This document shows positions 1 to 7,091 of a DNA stretch of 11,985 bases, in pieces (positions within the stretch are counted from its first letter, which is position 1; each line of letters opens with the position of its first letter). A program made the translations under genes and the position numbers. The DNA is from JBBTRN01 sp038065175 (GTDB taxonomy: Bacteria; Patescibacteriota; Doudnabacteria; UBA920): NCBI GenBank assembly GCA_038065175.1, contig JBBTRN010000055.1, positions 1 to 11,985 of the forward strand, read 5' to 3'. The notes under the pieces are model-generated. The model was given only the letters and a program-made list of their open reading frames with translations, searched no databases and was not told where the DNA came from.

Positions 1-14
1 TATTTGGGTTTGTT

Positions 15-46
15 TAGAATTTAGGATTTGAATTTTAGGATTTCAA
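15..46. repeat. Degenerate short tandem repeat (TTTAGGATTT units)
   Basis: Just downstream of the last gene, the motif TTTAGGATTTgAA (20-32) recurs as TTTAGGATTTcAA (34-46). A partial unit, TTTAGAAT, lies immediately before it. The tract is A/T-rich with a period near 7 or 14 bases. It has no hairpin potential, so it does not act as an intrinsic terminator. It may be the edge of a longer degenerate tandem array outside the window. Confidence 0.5.
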
Positions 47-69
47 CCAATTATGGCAGGTTACTTAGG

Positions 70-1368
70 TTAACTCTTTATCGCCCTAAGCACATCTACC
101 ACCCTTTCAAATTCATCCTTGGTTAAATATCTTTCCATAGTCTTCTCCCGGTACTCGCCGCTTTTCAAGTCATACTTTCCGCCTAAAACCGCTAAACCGG
201 TATTAATATAGCTTTGGAACAAAGGGCTTTTTTCCAAAGTTAAAGCCAGCCTGTGGTATCCTAAAATACCGGACAAGCTTTTAAGCGGCGGAGTGATATC
301 TTTTAAGAGGTCTTTTGTTTGCAATTTACCAACCTGATCCAAAGTAGTTATATTAATCGGTTCAAAATGTTTGTCTGGATGTTTTGCGTATCCGCCATGG
401 CCAGCTTCGATGCCCGGGGAAGCCACCATGTCACCGCCCCCCGTACCAAAGGGGGACGGCTCCGAGCCTCGCAATTTGGCATCCATAAGAATTCCCGCGT
501 CTTTAAGCCCGGGGACAAAAAAATCCGCGTCGGAAACATCTTCCCGCTTGTCTTCCTTTTTGCTTTCTGTTTGAATTATTTCCTTACGGACAGGCGGCGT
601 TTTGAAGTCAACAGCAGAAGAATAACTGGCCTCTTTCCCCTTTGATATTATTAAATTAGAAACCCTTAAAGTGCCGATAGTTACTTCTTCGACTTTTGGT
701 TCTACGGGTTCTGGAAATTTTTTTGGAATTTCGAAACTATGTGAGGGACGGGGCTGTAGTACCTGCTCGAGTTTGTTTAAATAGGCCGGGATTTGCTCTG
801 GCGATTTTGCAGGCAAAGGCTCTTTTTTCAGAAGCGGCCTCGGAGCTACGGGCCTACTTAAAGATTTCGCAAAGGTATTTCTTGGAACCGCCTGCGAAAT
901 GTTTTTTTCTCCTTTTTTATTTTCCGCTAAAGTTTCTTCTACGGCTAATGCTGGAGCGCTATGGTCAGAAAGCAATAATTCTCCGCTTGCCTCCTTATGC
1001 CCGGCTGGCAACTCCTTTTCCGACAAAACATCTTTTATTTTCTGCCAAAATGCTTTTTTTGGCTCCTCTTGCGCTTTTTTCCCTCCACTCGCGTCTCTGA
1101 CCCCTGGGCTCACCGCTTCTTTTGGGAACACCGCGGTGCCGGCTTTGGGCAAATTCATTATATGAGTGAGCGGCGGAATGCCCATTGGCTTATGCTCCGT
1201 ACTGCGTGTTCCATGTTCTGTGTTGTGTGATAGAATGTTCTTTAATTCCCACAACTGCTTGTCGTTCATTATGGGGGCCAACGCCAACCACTCCTCTTTT
1301 TCAGGGGATGATAATAGAGAAGATGCTCTTATTAGTTGTTTGATTTTGTCTATTTCCTGCGGTTGCAT
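70..1368 (-). CDS. Proline-rich hypothetical protein, two small end domains with a disordered linker
   Basis: The family is not recognised. The 432-residue protein starts with a compact, probably helical segment (residues 3-47, ending DKQLWELKNIL). A low-complexity region rich in Pro, Lys, Glu and Ser follows (about 48-335), including the APRPLL and KSPEQIPAYLNKLEQVL stretches. It ends in a folded-looking domain (about 338-432) containing YLTKDEFERVVDVLRAIKS. No signal peptide or membrane segment is visible, so it is probably cytoplasmic or peripheral. The ATG at 1368 is preceded by AAAGGA only 2 bases away, a weak site, but there is no better start. Residues 49-59 are NTEHGTRSTEH-like and come from a repetitive DNA tract, which suggests an in-frame insertion in the linker. 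It is the last gene after the secretion-related operon and may be an accessory or adaptor protein; that role is a guess. Confidence 0.8.
   Translation of the reverse strand: MQPQEIDKIKQLIRASSLLSSPEKEEWLALAPIMNDKQLWELKNILSHNTEHGTRSTEHKPMGIPPLTHIMNLPKAGTAVFPKEAVSPGVRDASGGKKAQEEPKKAFWQKIKDVLSEKELPAGHKEASGELLLSDHSAPALAVEETLAENKKGEKNISQAVPRNTFAKSLSRPVAPRPLLKKEPLPAKSPEQIPAYLNKLEQVLQPRPSHSFEIPKKFPEPVEPKVEEVTIGTLRVSNLIISKGKEASYSSAVDFKTPPVRKEIIQTESKKEDKREDVSDADFFVPGLKDAGILMDAKLRGSEPSPFGTGGGDMVASPGIEAGHGGYAKHPDKHFEPINITTLDQVGKLQTKDLLKDITPPLKSLSGILGYHRLALTLEKSPLFQSYINTGLAVLGGKYDLKSGEYREKTMERYLTKDEFERVVDVLRAIKS
1189..1227 (-). repeat. Repetitive GAACAY-type tract inside a coding region
   Basis: Read on the minus strand, this segment consists of near-periodic 8-base units: CAGAACAT, GGAACACG, CAGTACGG. 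It encodes the odd peptide NTEHGTRSTEHK in the disordered linker of the 432-residue protein. The flanking coding sequence has no such periodicity. It reads as an in-frame expansion or inserted repeat. Confidence 0.45.
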
Positions 1369-1516
1369 AATCCTTTTGTTAAAAACAAGTTTTAAATACT
1401 TAAGTTTTTTGTTTGTTCAAAAAAATCCGAAAACCCCAAACACTTAGGCACTACCAAATGCCTACAAATAATATATCCGCCGATTTTTCGGTCTTGTCTG
1501 TGGGGAATTTTCACTC

Positions 1517-1545
1517 TTGACAAAGTTCTGTACATAGTATATTAT
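1517..1545 (+). promoter_or_regulatory. Strong sigma-70-type promoter facing away from all genes
   Basis: A perfect -35 box TTGACA (1517-1522) is followed by exactly 17 bases and the -10 box TATTAT (1540-1545, five of six consensus positions). The predicted transcription start is near 1552. No protein gene follows on this strand. Within 75 bases there are a stable hairpin and then a hairpin with a T-run, so the promoter appears to drive a short RNA. Confidence 0.6.
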
Positions 1546-1551
1546 TTTGTT

Positions 1552-1626
1552 ATAAACGGCTTCGGCTCTCCTTTGCCGCAAGGCAAAGGTTAAAAGGCTC
1601 AAGGGATTAATCCTTTGAGTTTTTTT
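1552..1626 (+). ncRNA. Candidate small RNA (~75 nt) antisense to the 3' end of the pemK-like gene
   Basis: The segment runs from the predicted start after the promoter at 1517-1545 to an intrinsic terminator. It contains a perfect 8 bp stem, CCTTTGCC (1570-1577) with GGCAAAGG (1582-1589), closed by a GCAA tetraloop of the GNRA type. A terminator hairpin follows. The last 28 bases lie opposite the stop codon and final codons of the toxin-like gene, so base pairing with that mRNA is possible. It does not resemble tRNA, SRP RNA, tmRNA or 6S RNA. The call rests on promoter and structure only; expression is unproven. Confidence 0.45.
1598..1626 (+). terminator. Intrinsic terminator of the candidate small RNA
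   Basis: The arms CTCAAGGGA (1598-1606) and TCCTTTGAG (1611-1619) form a 9 bp stem with one G-T wobble and a TTAA loop. Seven T residues (1620-1626) follow directly on the plus strand. On the minus strand the same hairpin overlaps the toxin stop codon (1601-1599) and is followed only by CCTTTT, so it is a weaker terminator in that direction. Confidence 0.65.
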
Positions 1627-1997
1627 GTTAATTCCAAAAACTGATCTTCCGGTAAAACCCCGGCTTTATACCTTAGCCTTTTGGCGTCAATCAGCCTTAA
1701 CTGAGATAAGATTGCTGAATTTTTTCTACCATCGAATTCAATAATAAAATAATATTGAGAATCTTTCAAAGTGGAAGTCAAAGGAATTCCCCAAAAAATT
1801 TGATTATTAAACTTTTTTACAATGACGACGGGCCGTAAAAAATCCACGCCTTTTCCGTCCTGTTCAAAACCAACATTGGAGCCCAAAAAACAAAACCAAA
1901 TTTCTCTTTCATGAAAAAACACTCTCTCGCTTTCGTTATGCAACCAAGTTTTTAATTTATGCCACAAATTGTAATTTTTAATATTCATATCAATCAT
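1599..1997 (-). CDS. PemK/MazF-family toxin-like protein (probable mRNA endoribonuclease)
   Basis: The family features are a REIWFCFLGSNVGFEQDG segment (about residues 31-48), then the strand RPVVIVKKF (55-63) and the loop WGIPLTST (69-76). The C-terminal half has SQLRLIDAKRL (98-108). In MazF/PemK toxins the conserved Arg of the RP-V strand and the Ser/Thr of the PLTS-type loop form the RNA-cleaving site. Both are present here as R55 and T74/S75. The 132-residue length is slightly above the usual 110-120 because of a 27-residue N-terminal extension. The ATG at 1997 is preferred because AAGG lies 7 bases upstream; the ATG at 1988 would be too far from it. No antitoxin-like ORF is adjacent on either side. 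The ends are flanked by two candidate small RNA or leader units. The family assignment is fairly secure; activity is inferred. Confidence 0.82.
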   Translation of the reverse strand: MIDMNIKNYNLWHKLKTWLHNESERVFFHEREIWFCFLGSNVGFEQDGKGVDFLRPVVIVKKFNNQIFWGIPLTSTLKDSQYYFIIEFDGRKNSAILSQLRLIDAKRLRYKAGVLPEDQFLELTKKLKGLIP

Positions 1998-2046
1998 CTA
2001 TTGACCTTTTCATCGGTTTTTTTGTTTGTTTCAGGCATAAATAGGC

Positions 2047-2090
2047 AAAATAAAACCCCACTGTGCTACCTTGCGGCAGTCAGAGTGGGT
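2047..2090 (-). terminator. Intrinsic terminator hairpin with GNRA loop
   Basis: On the minus strand, CCCACT (2089-2084) pairs with AGTGGG (2062-2057). An inner stem CTGCC/GGTAG, with one G-U pair, is closed by a GCAA tetraloop. The T-rich tail TTTTATTTT (2055-2047) follows at once. It lies about 105 bases after the hypothetical protein's stop codon and 59 bases before the toxin start. It can therefore end the upstream operon, end a short RNA from the promoter at 2135-2107, or attenuate transcription into the toxin gene. Confidence 0.65.
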
Positions 2091-2100
2091 GATTTTAGCT
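2047..2100 (-). ncRNA. Candidate short RNA or attenuated leader upstream of the pemK-like gene
   Basis: Transcription from the promoter at 2135-2107 should start near 2100 and immediately meet the hairpin and U-rich tail ending near 2047, giving a product of about 54 nt. Read-through would enter the toxin gene starting at 1997. The unit could be an independent small RNA or the regulated leader of the toxin mRNA. The hairpin loop shares the ten bases TGCCGCAAGG with the candidate small RNA on the other strand at 1552-1626. Confidence 0.35.
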
Positions 2101-2106
2101 AAGAAT

Positions 2107-2135
2107 ATATTAACAATCCCAAAACTGCCTGTCAA
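2107..2135 (-). promoter_or_regulatory. Promoter upstream of the pemK-like gene and its leader hairpin
   Basis: Reading the minus strand, a perfect TTGACA (2135-2130) is followed by 17 bases and TAATAT (2112-2107, four of six consensus positions). It lies in the spacer after the hypothetical protein gene and points at the hairpin at 2090-2056 and then the toxin gene. Confidence 0.5.
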
Positions 2136-2195
2136 GGCTTGATTTTCTTCCTTATTTAAGATATTTTTTTCTTGGTCCTGCGTGTCCATAATTCA

Positions 2196-3461
2196 CTATT
2201 CCTGATTCCTAGCTTTAGCTTTTTTCTTCAACTCCTCCAGTTTTAAATCAATATCCCTTTGCCTATCTCTCCCCTTAAGATAAGGGGAGGCAGGAGGGGT
2301 TATAGATGCCAGGCTCGATGCCGTTGGTTTTTGTTTATCTGTGTAATCTGCTTTTTTAATCTGTGTATCTGTGGTTCCAAACTTCAAACCTTTACCCCGT
2401 TGAATTTCCTCATATTCAACTGGGGTCCTGCCTCCTTGCAAATTAAGATCATCAGAAAACGCTTTAGGCAAAGGCGCGGCAGCAGGTTTAACCGAATCAA
2501 ACTTTAAAGGAGCAGTTCCAGCCGCGTTTTGTCCCCCCAAAGGCCCCTTTGGCGGGATAGGTTTAGTTGAAGGCTCAACTTGCCTAACATTAGATAATTG
2601 CGGCTCCTCTTTTTCTACTTCTCCGTCCAATTCACCTTCTCCGATTTGATAATACGACGAAAATATAGGAACAAACTGGTCGGTAGGCTTTACGATTTTT
2701 AACCAATCATATAACTCCAAAAGCCTAAATAAAATAAATTTCTCATCTTTGCTCAAATTCTTGACATTCGGGCTTTTCTGCATATAAGCAACCCTTTCCA
2801 AGCTTCCTCCCAAAGAACCACTGCCTCTTGGCCTCATGCCGCCCTTCAATCCCGGCTGGTAAGCTACTGAAAACTGGTTGTAATCCAAAAGCCAATTCTC
2901 AACAGTCGGAATTTGTGTTGCTAGGGCTTTCGTTTCAGTTTTAATATAATCATTTCCAATCATTTCTTTATTTTGCTCAATAGCTTTAATATATTGTTTG
3001 CGTTCTGTTTCAAATACTTCAGGATATTTTGCAGATAAAATTAATAATTTATAAATTTTTGTTACAATATCGAAATCAATAACCTCTAACGAGTAAAGCA
3101 AATTTTCACGCAAAAAATCAAGTATGTCACCAAGAGGCATGGTGAGGAAAAAACTAGCTTTCAAACCAGCTAACATACGAAGATACTCACGAAACATATC
3201 TGGACGCTCAGAAGCAAGCCTCGGTATTTGTTTTATTAAATTAAATAAAAAATTAAAACAGTGGCTAGCCGACGCTGGGTCAGCTTCCTCAGTTAAATCC
3301 AAAACGAATAGCTTTAAGCTGTACAAAATACCATCGTCTAAAAGCCATTCTGGTTTTATCAAATCCAAATTCTTCCAAGTTACAACCACAATCTGATCAG
3401 GACTGGAGATTGTGGAAGGAGAGGATTTAACAAGATTGCTTGTATTTGAATTCTTTTCCAT
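2196..3461 (-). CDS. Hypothetical protein, helical N-terminal domain with a disordered C-terminus
   Basis: The family is not recognised. From the ATG at 3461 the product is 421 residues; a TTG two codons upstream (3467) would give 423. Neither start has a clear ribosome binding site. Residues about 22-270 look folded and mostly helical, with runs such as ILYSLKLFVLDL and KFILFRLLELYDWLKIV. Residues about 280-380 are Pro/Lys/Gly-rich and probably disordered. The end (about 400-418) is a short charged helix rich in Lys and Glu. There is no signal peptide or clear membrane span. The gene starts 21 bp after the stop of the VirB6-like gene, so it is co-transcribed with it and may be a cytoplasmic partner of that channel; this is context only. 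A hairpin-forming repeat encodes TPPASPYLKGR near the C-terminus. Confidence 0.82.
   Translation of the reverse strand: MEKNSNTSNLVKSSPSTISSPDQIVVVTWKNLDLIKPEWLLDDGILYSLKLFVLDLTEEADPASASHCFNFLFNLIKQIPRLASERPDMFREYLRMLAGLKASFFLTMPLGDILDFLRENLLYSLEVIDFDIVTKIYKLLILSAKYPEVFETERKQYIKAIEQNKEMIGNDYIKTETKALATQIPTVENWLLDYNQFSVAYQPGLKGGMRPRGSGSLGGSLERVAYMQKSPNVKNLSKDEKFILFRLLELYDWLKIVKPTDQFVPIFSSYYQIGEGELDGEVEKEEPQLSNVRQVEPSTKPIPPKGPLGGQNAAGTAPLKFDSVKPAAAPLPKAFSDDLNLQGGRTPVEYEEIQRGKGLKFGTTDTQIKKADYTDKQKPTASSLASITPPASPYLKGRDRQRDIDLKLEELKKKAKARNQE
2268..2300 (-). repeat. Hairpin-forming repeat unit inside the coding region
   Basis: CTCCCCTTA (2269-2277) and TAAGGGGAG (2281-2289) form a perfect 9 bp stem with a 3-base loop. 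The minus strand is translated as TPPASPYLKGR. The position in a disordered tail and the palindrome suggest a dispersed repeat accepted in frame. From memory, similar peptides recur in unrelated proteins of uncultivated bacteria; this was not checked. Confidence 0.5.
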
Positions 3462-3482
3462 AATCAATTTAAATAATTTTAG

Positions 3483-6400
3483 TTAAGGTAGCTGATCTAG
3501 TAAACCCTCATCAAGACCACCTTCTCCCTGTTGTGATTTTCCTAATATTTCATCCTTTGTTATTTTGTCCATTTTATCGGCGCCAAACTCACCTCTCACT
3601 CTGGCCTCATCAACATACTTATTGTAACGAATAGCAAATTCGGCGCGTGCTTCTACTTCAAATAATCTTGGACTAGTAACAATGGTGTGGAATATTTTAG
3701 GATTCATTTTTGCAGTATTTATCATTTTACGCCATCCATCTTGGTGTTGTTGAGCCGTATTTCTGAAATCTGGCAAAGACCACCTGCCGGTCGTTTCATC
3801 TTGCAATACCCCAAAACCTTGAGAAAATCTGCCCTGACTCTCGTGGATGCGACCAACAGTGGATTCAACAATATTCGGACCTAACTCTGTCATCAACATT
3901 TGACCAAGTAAATCCTGTTGATCCCAACCATCCACCCCCTGATAATTGAAAACCGCCGCTTCTAAGTTCCTGGCGTGAGCACCTGCGTTACCACGACGCA
4001 ATTTAATATGAGCTTCATCCAAAAATCGTCTCTTAGTAAGTGCGTTTCTTAACTTTTGATCGCCTTTCTTTTTATAAATCGCATTTTGACTTCTATAATC
4101 CATATTCATAACATTCTCAAAGCTTGCTCCAGCCGCTGCCTGATTAGCTGCCTGTTCAAATGTTGTCGCTACATCCATCATCTCATCAGAACCAGTAGCC
4201 ATAGCCTCATCAAAAAATCTCTTGTGTAGATTGCGCAATTCTCCGACTTGCTGATTCGGATCTAAATTTTTATAATAAGTAAAATCATTTACCGCTCGAA
4301 TGGCACCATCTTCATCTTCTCTAGTATACCCGTATGCTCGTATTCGACCCTCTTTTTCACCAGTTTCTTTCAAATCATCTAAGATTGTCATAATCTCTTC
4401 ATGATTAAAACCAGCTTGGTGCATCCTTTCTGTAATGTGTTGCAAATAACCTTCCACCGTAAATTCCAAACCCTTCAGGTTCATATAATCATCCTGCCAG
4501 TTACCCGATTGTAAAATTTTTAATCCCGCTTCTATTAAATCCTTGTCCCCGGAATCAAAAGCTTTATCTGCAATTCTCGCAGCATCTTCTCTTGTCCTAA
4601 CTCCTTCTAAAAGTTCTTTTGTTTCGGTAGAGACTACGCCACGTTTTGCAACTAAACCATGATAAGTTTTCTTGCCAGCAATGCTTTTTGGCTTTATCCA
4701 CTCTGTTGGTAAGATGCGGTTAAAAGTATCCTGCATATGGCCAATTGCTGGCTGGTAATCGCGTAATTCTTTCTCGTGTTTGCGTTTTTTCCATGCCTCC
4801 TTAAGCACTTGTGGATCATATAAAGAAAGCAAACGAAAACCAGCACTCTTAAGCCCATGCTTAATTTTATCCTTTCTGGCGCTTTCCGATTTTTCTCTCC
4901 AAGTTCTTGCTTCGGCCAAAGCTGCATCCCGTTCGGCTTGAGTGGTAGCGGCTTGTGCTTTTAGCTCAGCGGCCCTAGCTTTTACCAATGATTTTTGTTC
5001 CGCTGCTTCTGCCATTTGCCCCAAACCGGCTTGCTCACCAATTTTACTGGCAAGTTTCCCTGTGATTGTTCTCTTTACTAACCCTCCTATCCCTTTACCC
5101 CCCTCTACAACCCCCTTGCCGACCAAAGCCACCCCCGCACCCGCTACGACAAACGGAGCGAAGACGCCGGTTTTGAAGGCTTTGTCTATTGTGCCGGCGC
5201 CGAAAATGGAAAACTTTTGCGCGAGGTTAATTGCCGCGAACAAAAATACCAAAAGCAAAAGATTGCTCGCAACCGCCAAAAGCAGGGTGGCAAAGTTAGA
5301 GCCTCCGGCAAGCTTAGTGGTAATATCCGCAAACACAAATTCGTAGCTCGTGGAAATAATCGCGGCCATATTCAGGAAAAACGCCATTATGGGGGTAAAA
5401 AACGCGTATTTCAAAAATTCTCCCCACCACTGCCCCCGTAAATTGCTGGTCGAAGGCAAAACTCCGGCCGCATAGGCAAGCGGCGAAACCATTAGCAAAA
5501 TCCACAGCATTACTATCCTAATTACCAAATATATTAATATCGCGCAAAACAAAACGAACGCGCCCATGGCAAGCGAAACTAAAAATAGCGTGGAAATAGA
5601 TGAGGCAAAAAAACTGTTTGCGGCCAGCGGATTTTTGTTGACTATTTCCTGTATACGCGCGGGCATTAAATCCCTGGAAAGCTGGTTTATTACCTGTTCA
5701 TTGTTCGGCAAAAACTGGTTCTGCACCGTGTCGGCCACGCCTAAAATTGCCTGGCCGATTATTAAGCTAAAATTCACGGTGAGCGCCGCTATAATCAGCT
5801 GGACTAAAAGGTGCCTAAACTTGTAGCTTTCCACCCGAAACAGGGTGCCCATGGCTATGGCAATAATGGCAAGAATAAAATAAATATTGCAGACATTGCG
5901 CAAAATTTCCCAGCCCGGATAAATAACATTCACGAACCCGTCGGTATACACCCTAACGGAAAGCAGGCTCGCGAGCATAGGCGAAACAATCACGGAAAAC
6001 ACCCAGTAAATCCCATTAATCAACAACTGCCCAAATGTGGTAAAAAGCTCGTTAATGAATTTGGTAATCGGACTTGGCTCGCCCTGAAGTTTGCCCTCCA
6101 CGCCGCCATAACCTGGCACATCAGCAGGTTTCGCTATGTCAGCATCGGCCGCCGGTTGATCCGGATACAACTTTACATACATCCTTTTTTGAGGGCTTAA
6201 AACCGCTGTCTGGGATCGGACTTCAAAATAAAGAGCAGCCGCTCCGACTCCGGCAACCCCCAATAACGGCGCGTAGGCGGCCACGCCAAGTTTTTCCCAA
6301 ACATCAGCCGGCGCGGTGAGCTTGAAGGCAGGCGCGACCAAAAAATTCGCCGTGTTGGATCCGAAATCCTTGCTATCTAGCTTTAGGCCGGAAACGGCCT

Positions 6401-6923
6401 GTCCGTAGGGCACGGTAAAATCGAATGTCCTTATCTCATTGACCGCCATCTTCCACCTAGACAAATATTTAGTAAGCGATGCCGATGTACTGCCCGAAGC
6501 GCCTGAATCTGCTTTTTTCGGGTCAGCTACCGGTCTTAGCTCAATTCCCAAGCTGTCTATAGAAGCGGAAACGTCCTTGTATGAGATTGTGTCAGCCTTG
6601 GTTTCATCGGTATCAATTGCCAAACCCTGCGAAGGGCCTTTAAGTGTAAATAAAACTCTAATTTCAAGAGGCTTGTCCTTCACCAACTTGATAAAATTAC
6701 CATTCGTAAAATTGCCCGAAGCATCCTTTGTTTGCACTTCCATAGAAAAACCAATCTGATCGGGAGGATATTCCGCTGCCCTAACAACTCTGGACAAAAA
6801 AACTAATCCTAAAAACTGGAATACAACAACACCCAAAACCACCCCAAAAACGCTTCTGGGGTTTAATATTTTCGCCCAATATTGTGTAATTATTTCTTTT
6901 AGTTTGTTTTTCAAAAAATTCAA
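3483..6923 (-). CDS. VirB6/TrbL-like type IV secretion membrane protein with long C-terminal tail
   Basis: This is probably the polytopic inner-membrane component of a type IV secretion or DNA-uptake-like system. Residues 24-50 form a signal-like hydrophobic segment ending VVRAAEYPP. A beta-rich extracytoplasmic region follows (about 52-205). There is a membrane span near 213-233. A multi-span core (about 300-565) includes YWVFSVIVSPML, IYFILAIIAIAMGTLF, LIIAALTVNFSLIIGQAIL and IRIVMLWILLMVSPLAYAAG, which resembles VirB6/TrbL proteins. A further hydrophobic segment (585-602) precedes an Ala/Glu/Lys coiled coil (636-690) and about 455 hydrophilic residues. The total of 1146 residues is far longer than classic VirB6 (about 300). 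The annotated start is TTG; GGAGGG at 6946-6941 is 17 bases away, so the true start may be a few codons upstream (ATT at 6929). The membrane-coding half is visibly richer in GC than the tail-coding half. The class is likely; the transported substrate is unknown. Confidence 0.75.
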   Translation of the reverse strand: MNFLKNKLKEIITQYWAKILNPRSVFGVVLGVVVFQFLGLVFLSRVVRAAEYPPDQIGFSMEVQTKDASGNFTNGNFIKLVKDKPLEIRVLFTLKGPSQGLAIDTDETKADTISYKDVSASIDSLGIELRPVADPKKADSGASGSTSASLTKYLSRWKMAVNEIRTFDFTVPYGQAVSGLKLDSKDFGSNTANFLVAPAFKLTAPADVWEKLGVAAYAPLLGVAGVGAAALYFEVRSQTAVLSPQKRMYVKLYPDQPAADADIAKPADVPGYGGVEGKLQGEPSPITKFINELFTTFGQLLINGIYWVFSVIVSPMLASLLSVRVYTDGFVNVIYPGWEILRNVCNIYFILAIIAIAMGTLFRVESYKFRHLLVQLIIAALTVNFSLIIGQAILGVADTVQNQFLPNNEQVINQLSRDLMPARIQEIVNKNPLAANSFFASSISTLFLVSLAMGAFVLFCAILIYLVIRIVMLWILLMVSPLAYAAGVLPSTSNLRGQWWGEFLKYAFFTPIMAFFLNMAAIISTSYEFVFADITTKLAGGSNFATLLLAVASNLLLLVFLFAAINLAQKFSIFGAGTIDKAFKTGVFAPFVVAGAGVALVGKGVVEGGKGIGGLVKRTITGKLASKIGEQAGLGQMAEAAEQKSLVKARAAELKAQAATTQAERDAALAEARTWREKSESARKDKIKHGLKSAGFRLLSLYDPQVLKEAWKKRKHEKELRDYQPAIGHMQDTFNRILPTEWIKPKSIAGKKTYHGLVAKRGVVSTETKELLEGVRTREDAARIADKAFDSGDKDLIEAGLKILQSGNWQDDYMNLKGLEFTVEGYLQHITERMHQAGFNHEEIMTILDDLKETGEKEGRIRAYGYTREDEDGAIRAVNDFTYYKNLDPNQQVGELRNLHKRFFDEAMATGSDEMMDVATTFEQAANQAAAGASFENVMNMDYRSQNAIYKKKGDQKLRNALTKRRFLDEAHIKLRRGNAGAHARNLEAAVFNYQGVDGWDQQDLLGQMLMTELGPNIVESTVGRIHESQGRFSQGFGVLQDETTGRWSLPDFRNTAQQHQDGWRKMINTAKMNPKIFHTIVTSPRLFEVEARAEFAIRYNKYVDEARVRGEFGADKMDKITKDEILGKSQQGEGGLDEGLLDQLP

Positions 6924-6967
6924 AAAAATAAGGTTTTTTGCCCTCCAAACGCTTCAATTCTTCAATA

Positions 6968-6997
6968 ATTATACCACAAACTGCTAAATACTTCCAA
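6968..6997 (-). promoter_or_regulatory. Extended -10 promoter of the VirB6-like operon
   Basis: On the minus strand, a perfect TATAAT (6973-6968) is preceded by TGG, giving an extended -10 (TGnTATAAT). TTGGAA lies 18 bases upstream (6997-6992), matching the -35 consensus at four of six positions. The expected start near 6961 gives a leader of about 38 bases that contains GGAGGG (6946-6941) before the coding region. Confidence 0.65.
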
Positions 6998-7091
6998 ACG
7001 CCTTATTCCCTTGATTTTTTATGCTTATCCACATTATTGATTTACTATTTTCAGTCAGTGTTTTTGAATTTACTCTACAATTTTTAACTCT

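Noticed and set aside
319..1447. Several plus-strand ORFs of 77-134 codons opposite the 432-residue gene
   Set aside because: They overlap one another and a well-supported minus-strand gene, have no ribosome binding sites or family features, and reflect its codon usage.
1446..1463. Small inverted repeat AGGCA/TGCCT upstream of the 432-residue gene as an operator or terminator
   Set aside because: Five base pairs with an 8-base loop and no T-run are too weak to support a function.
4694..4927. A 77-codon minus-strand ORF in another frame within the VirB6-like gene
   Set aside because: It lies inside the continuous 1146-codon frame and has no independent promoter or recognisable product.
4942..6759. 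Plus-strand ORFs of 74-134 codons opposite the VirB6-like gene
   Set aside because: They are antisense to a clear multi-span membrane protein gene and lack starts with ribosome binding sites or recognisable domains.
7025..7033. Replication origin signalled by a perfect DnaA box TTATCCACA
   Set aside because: It is a single box. No cluster of further boxes, no dnaA or dnaN gene and no clear unwinding element lie nearby.
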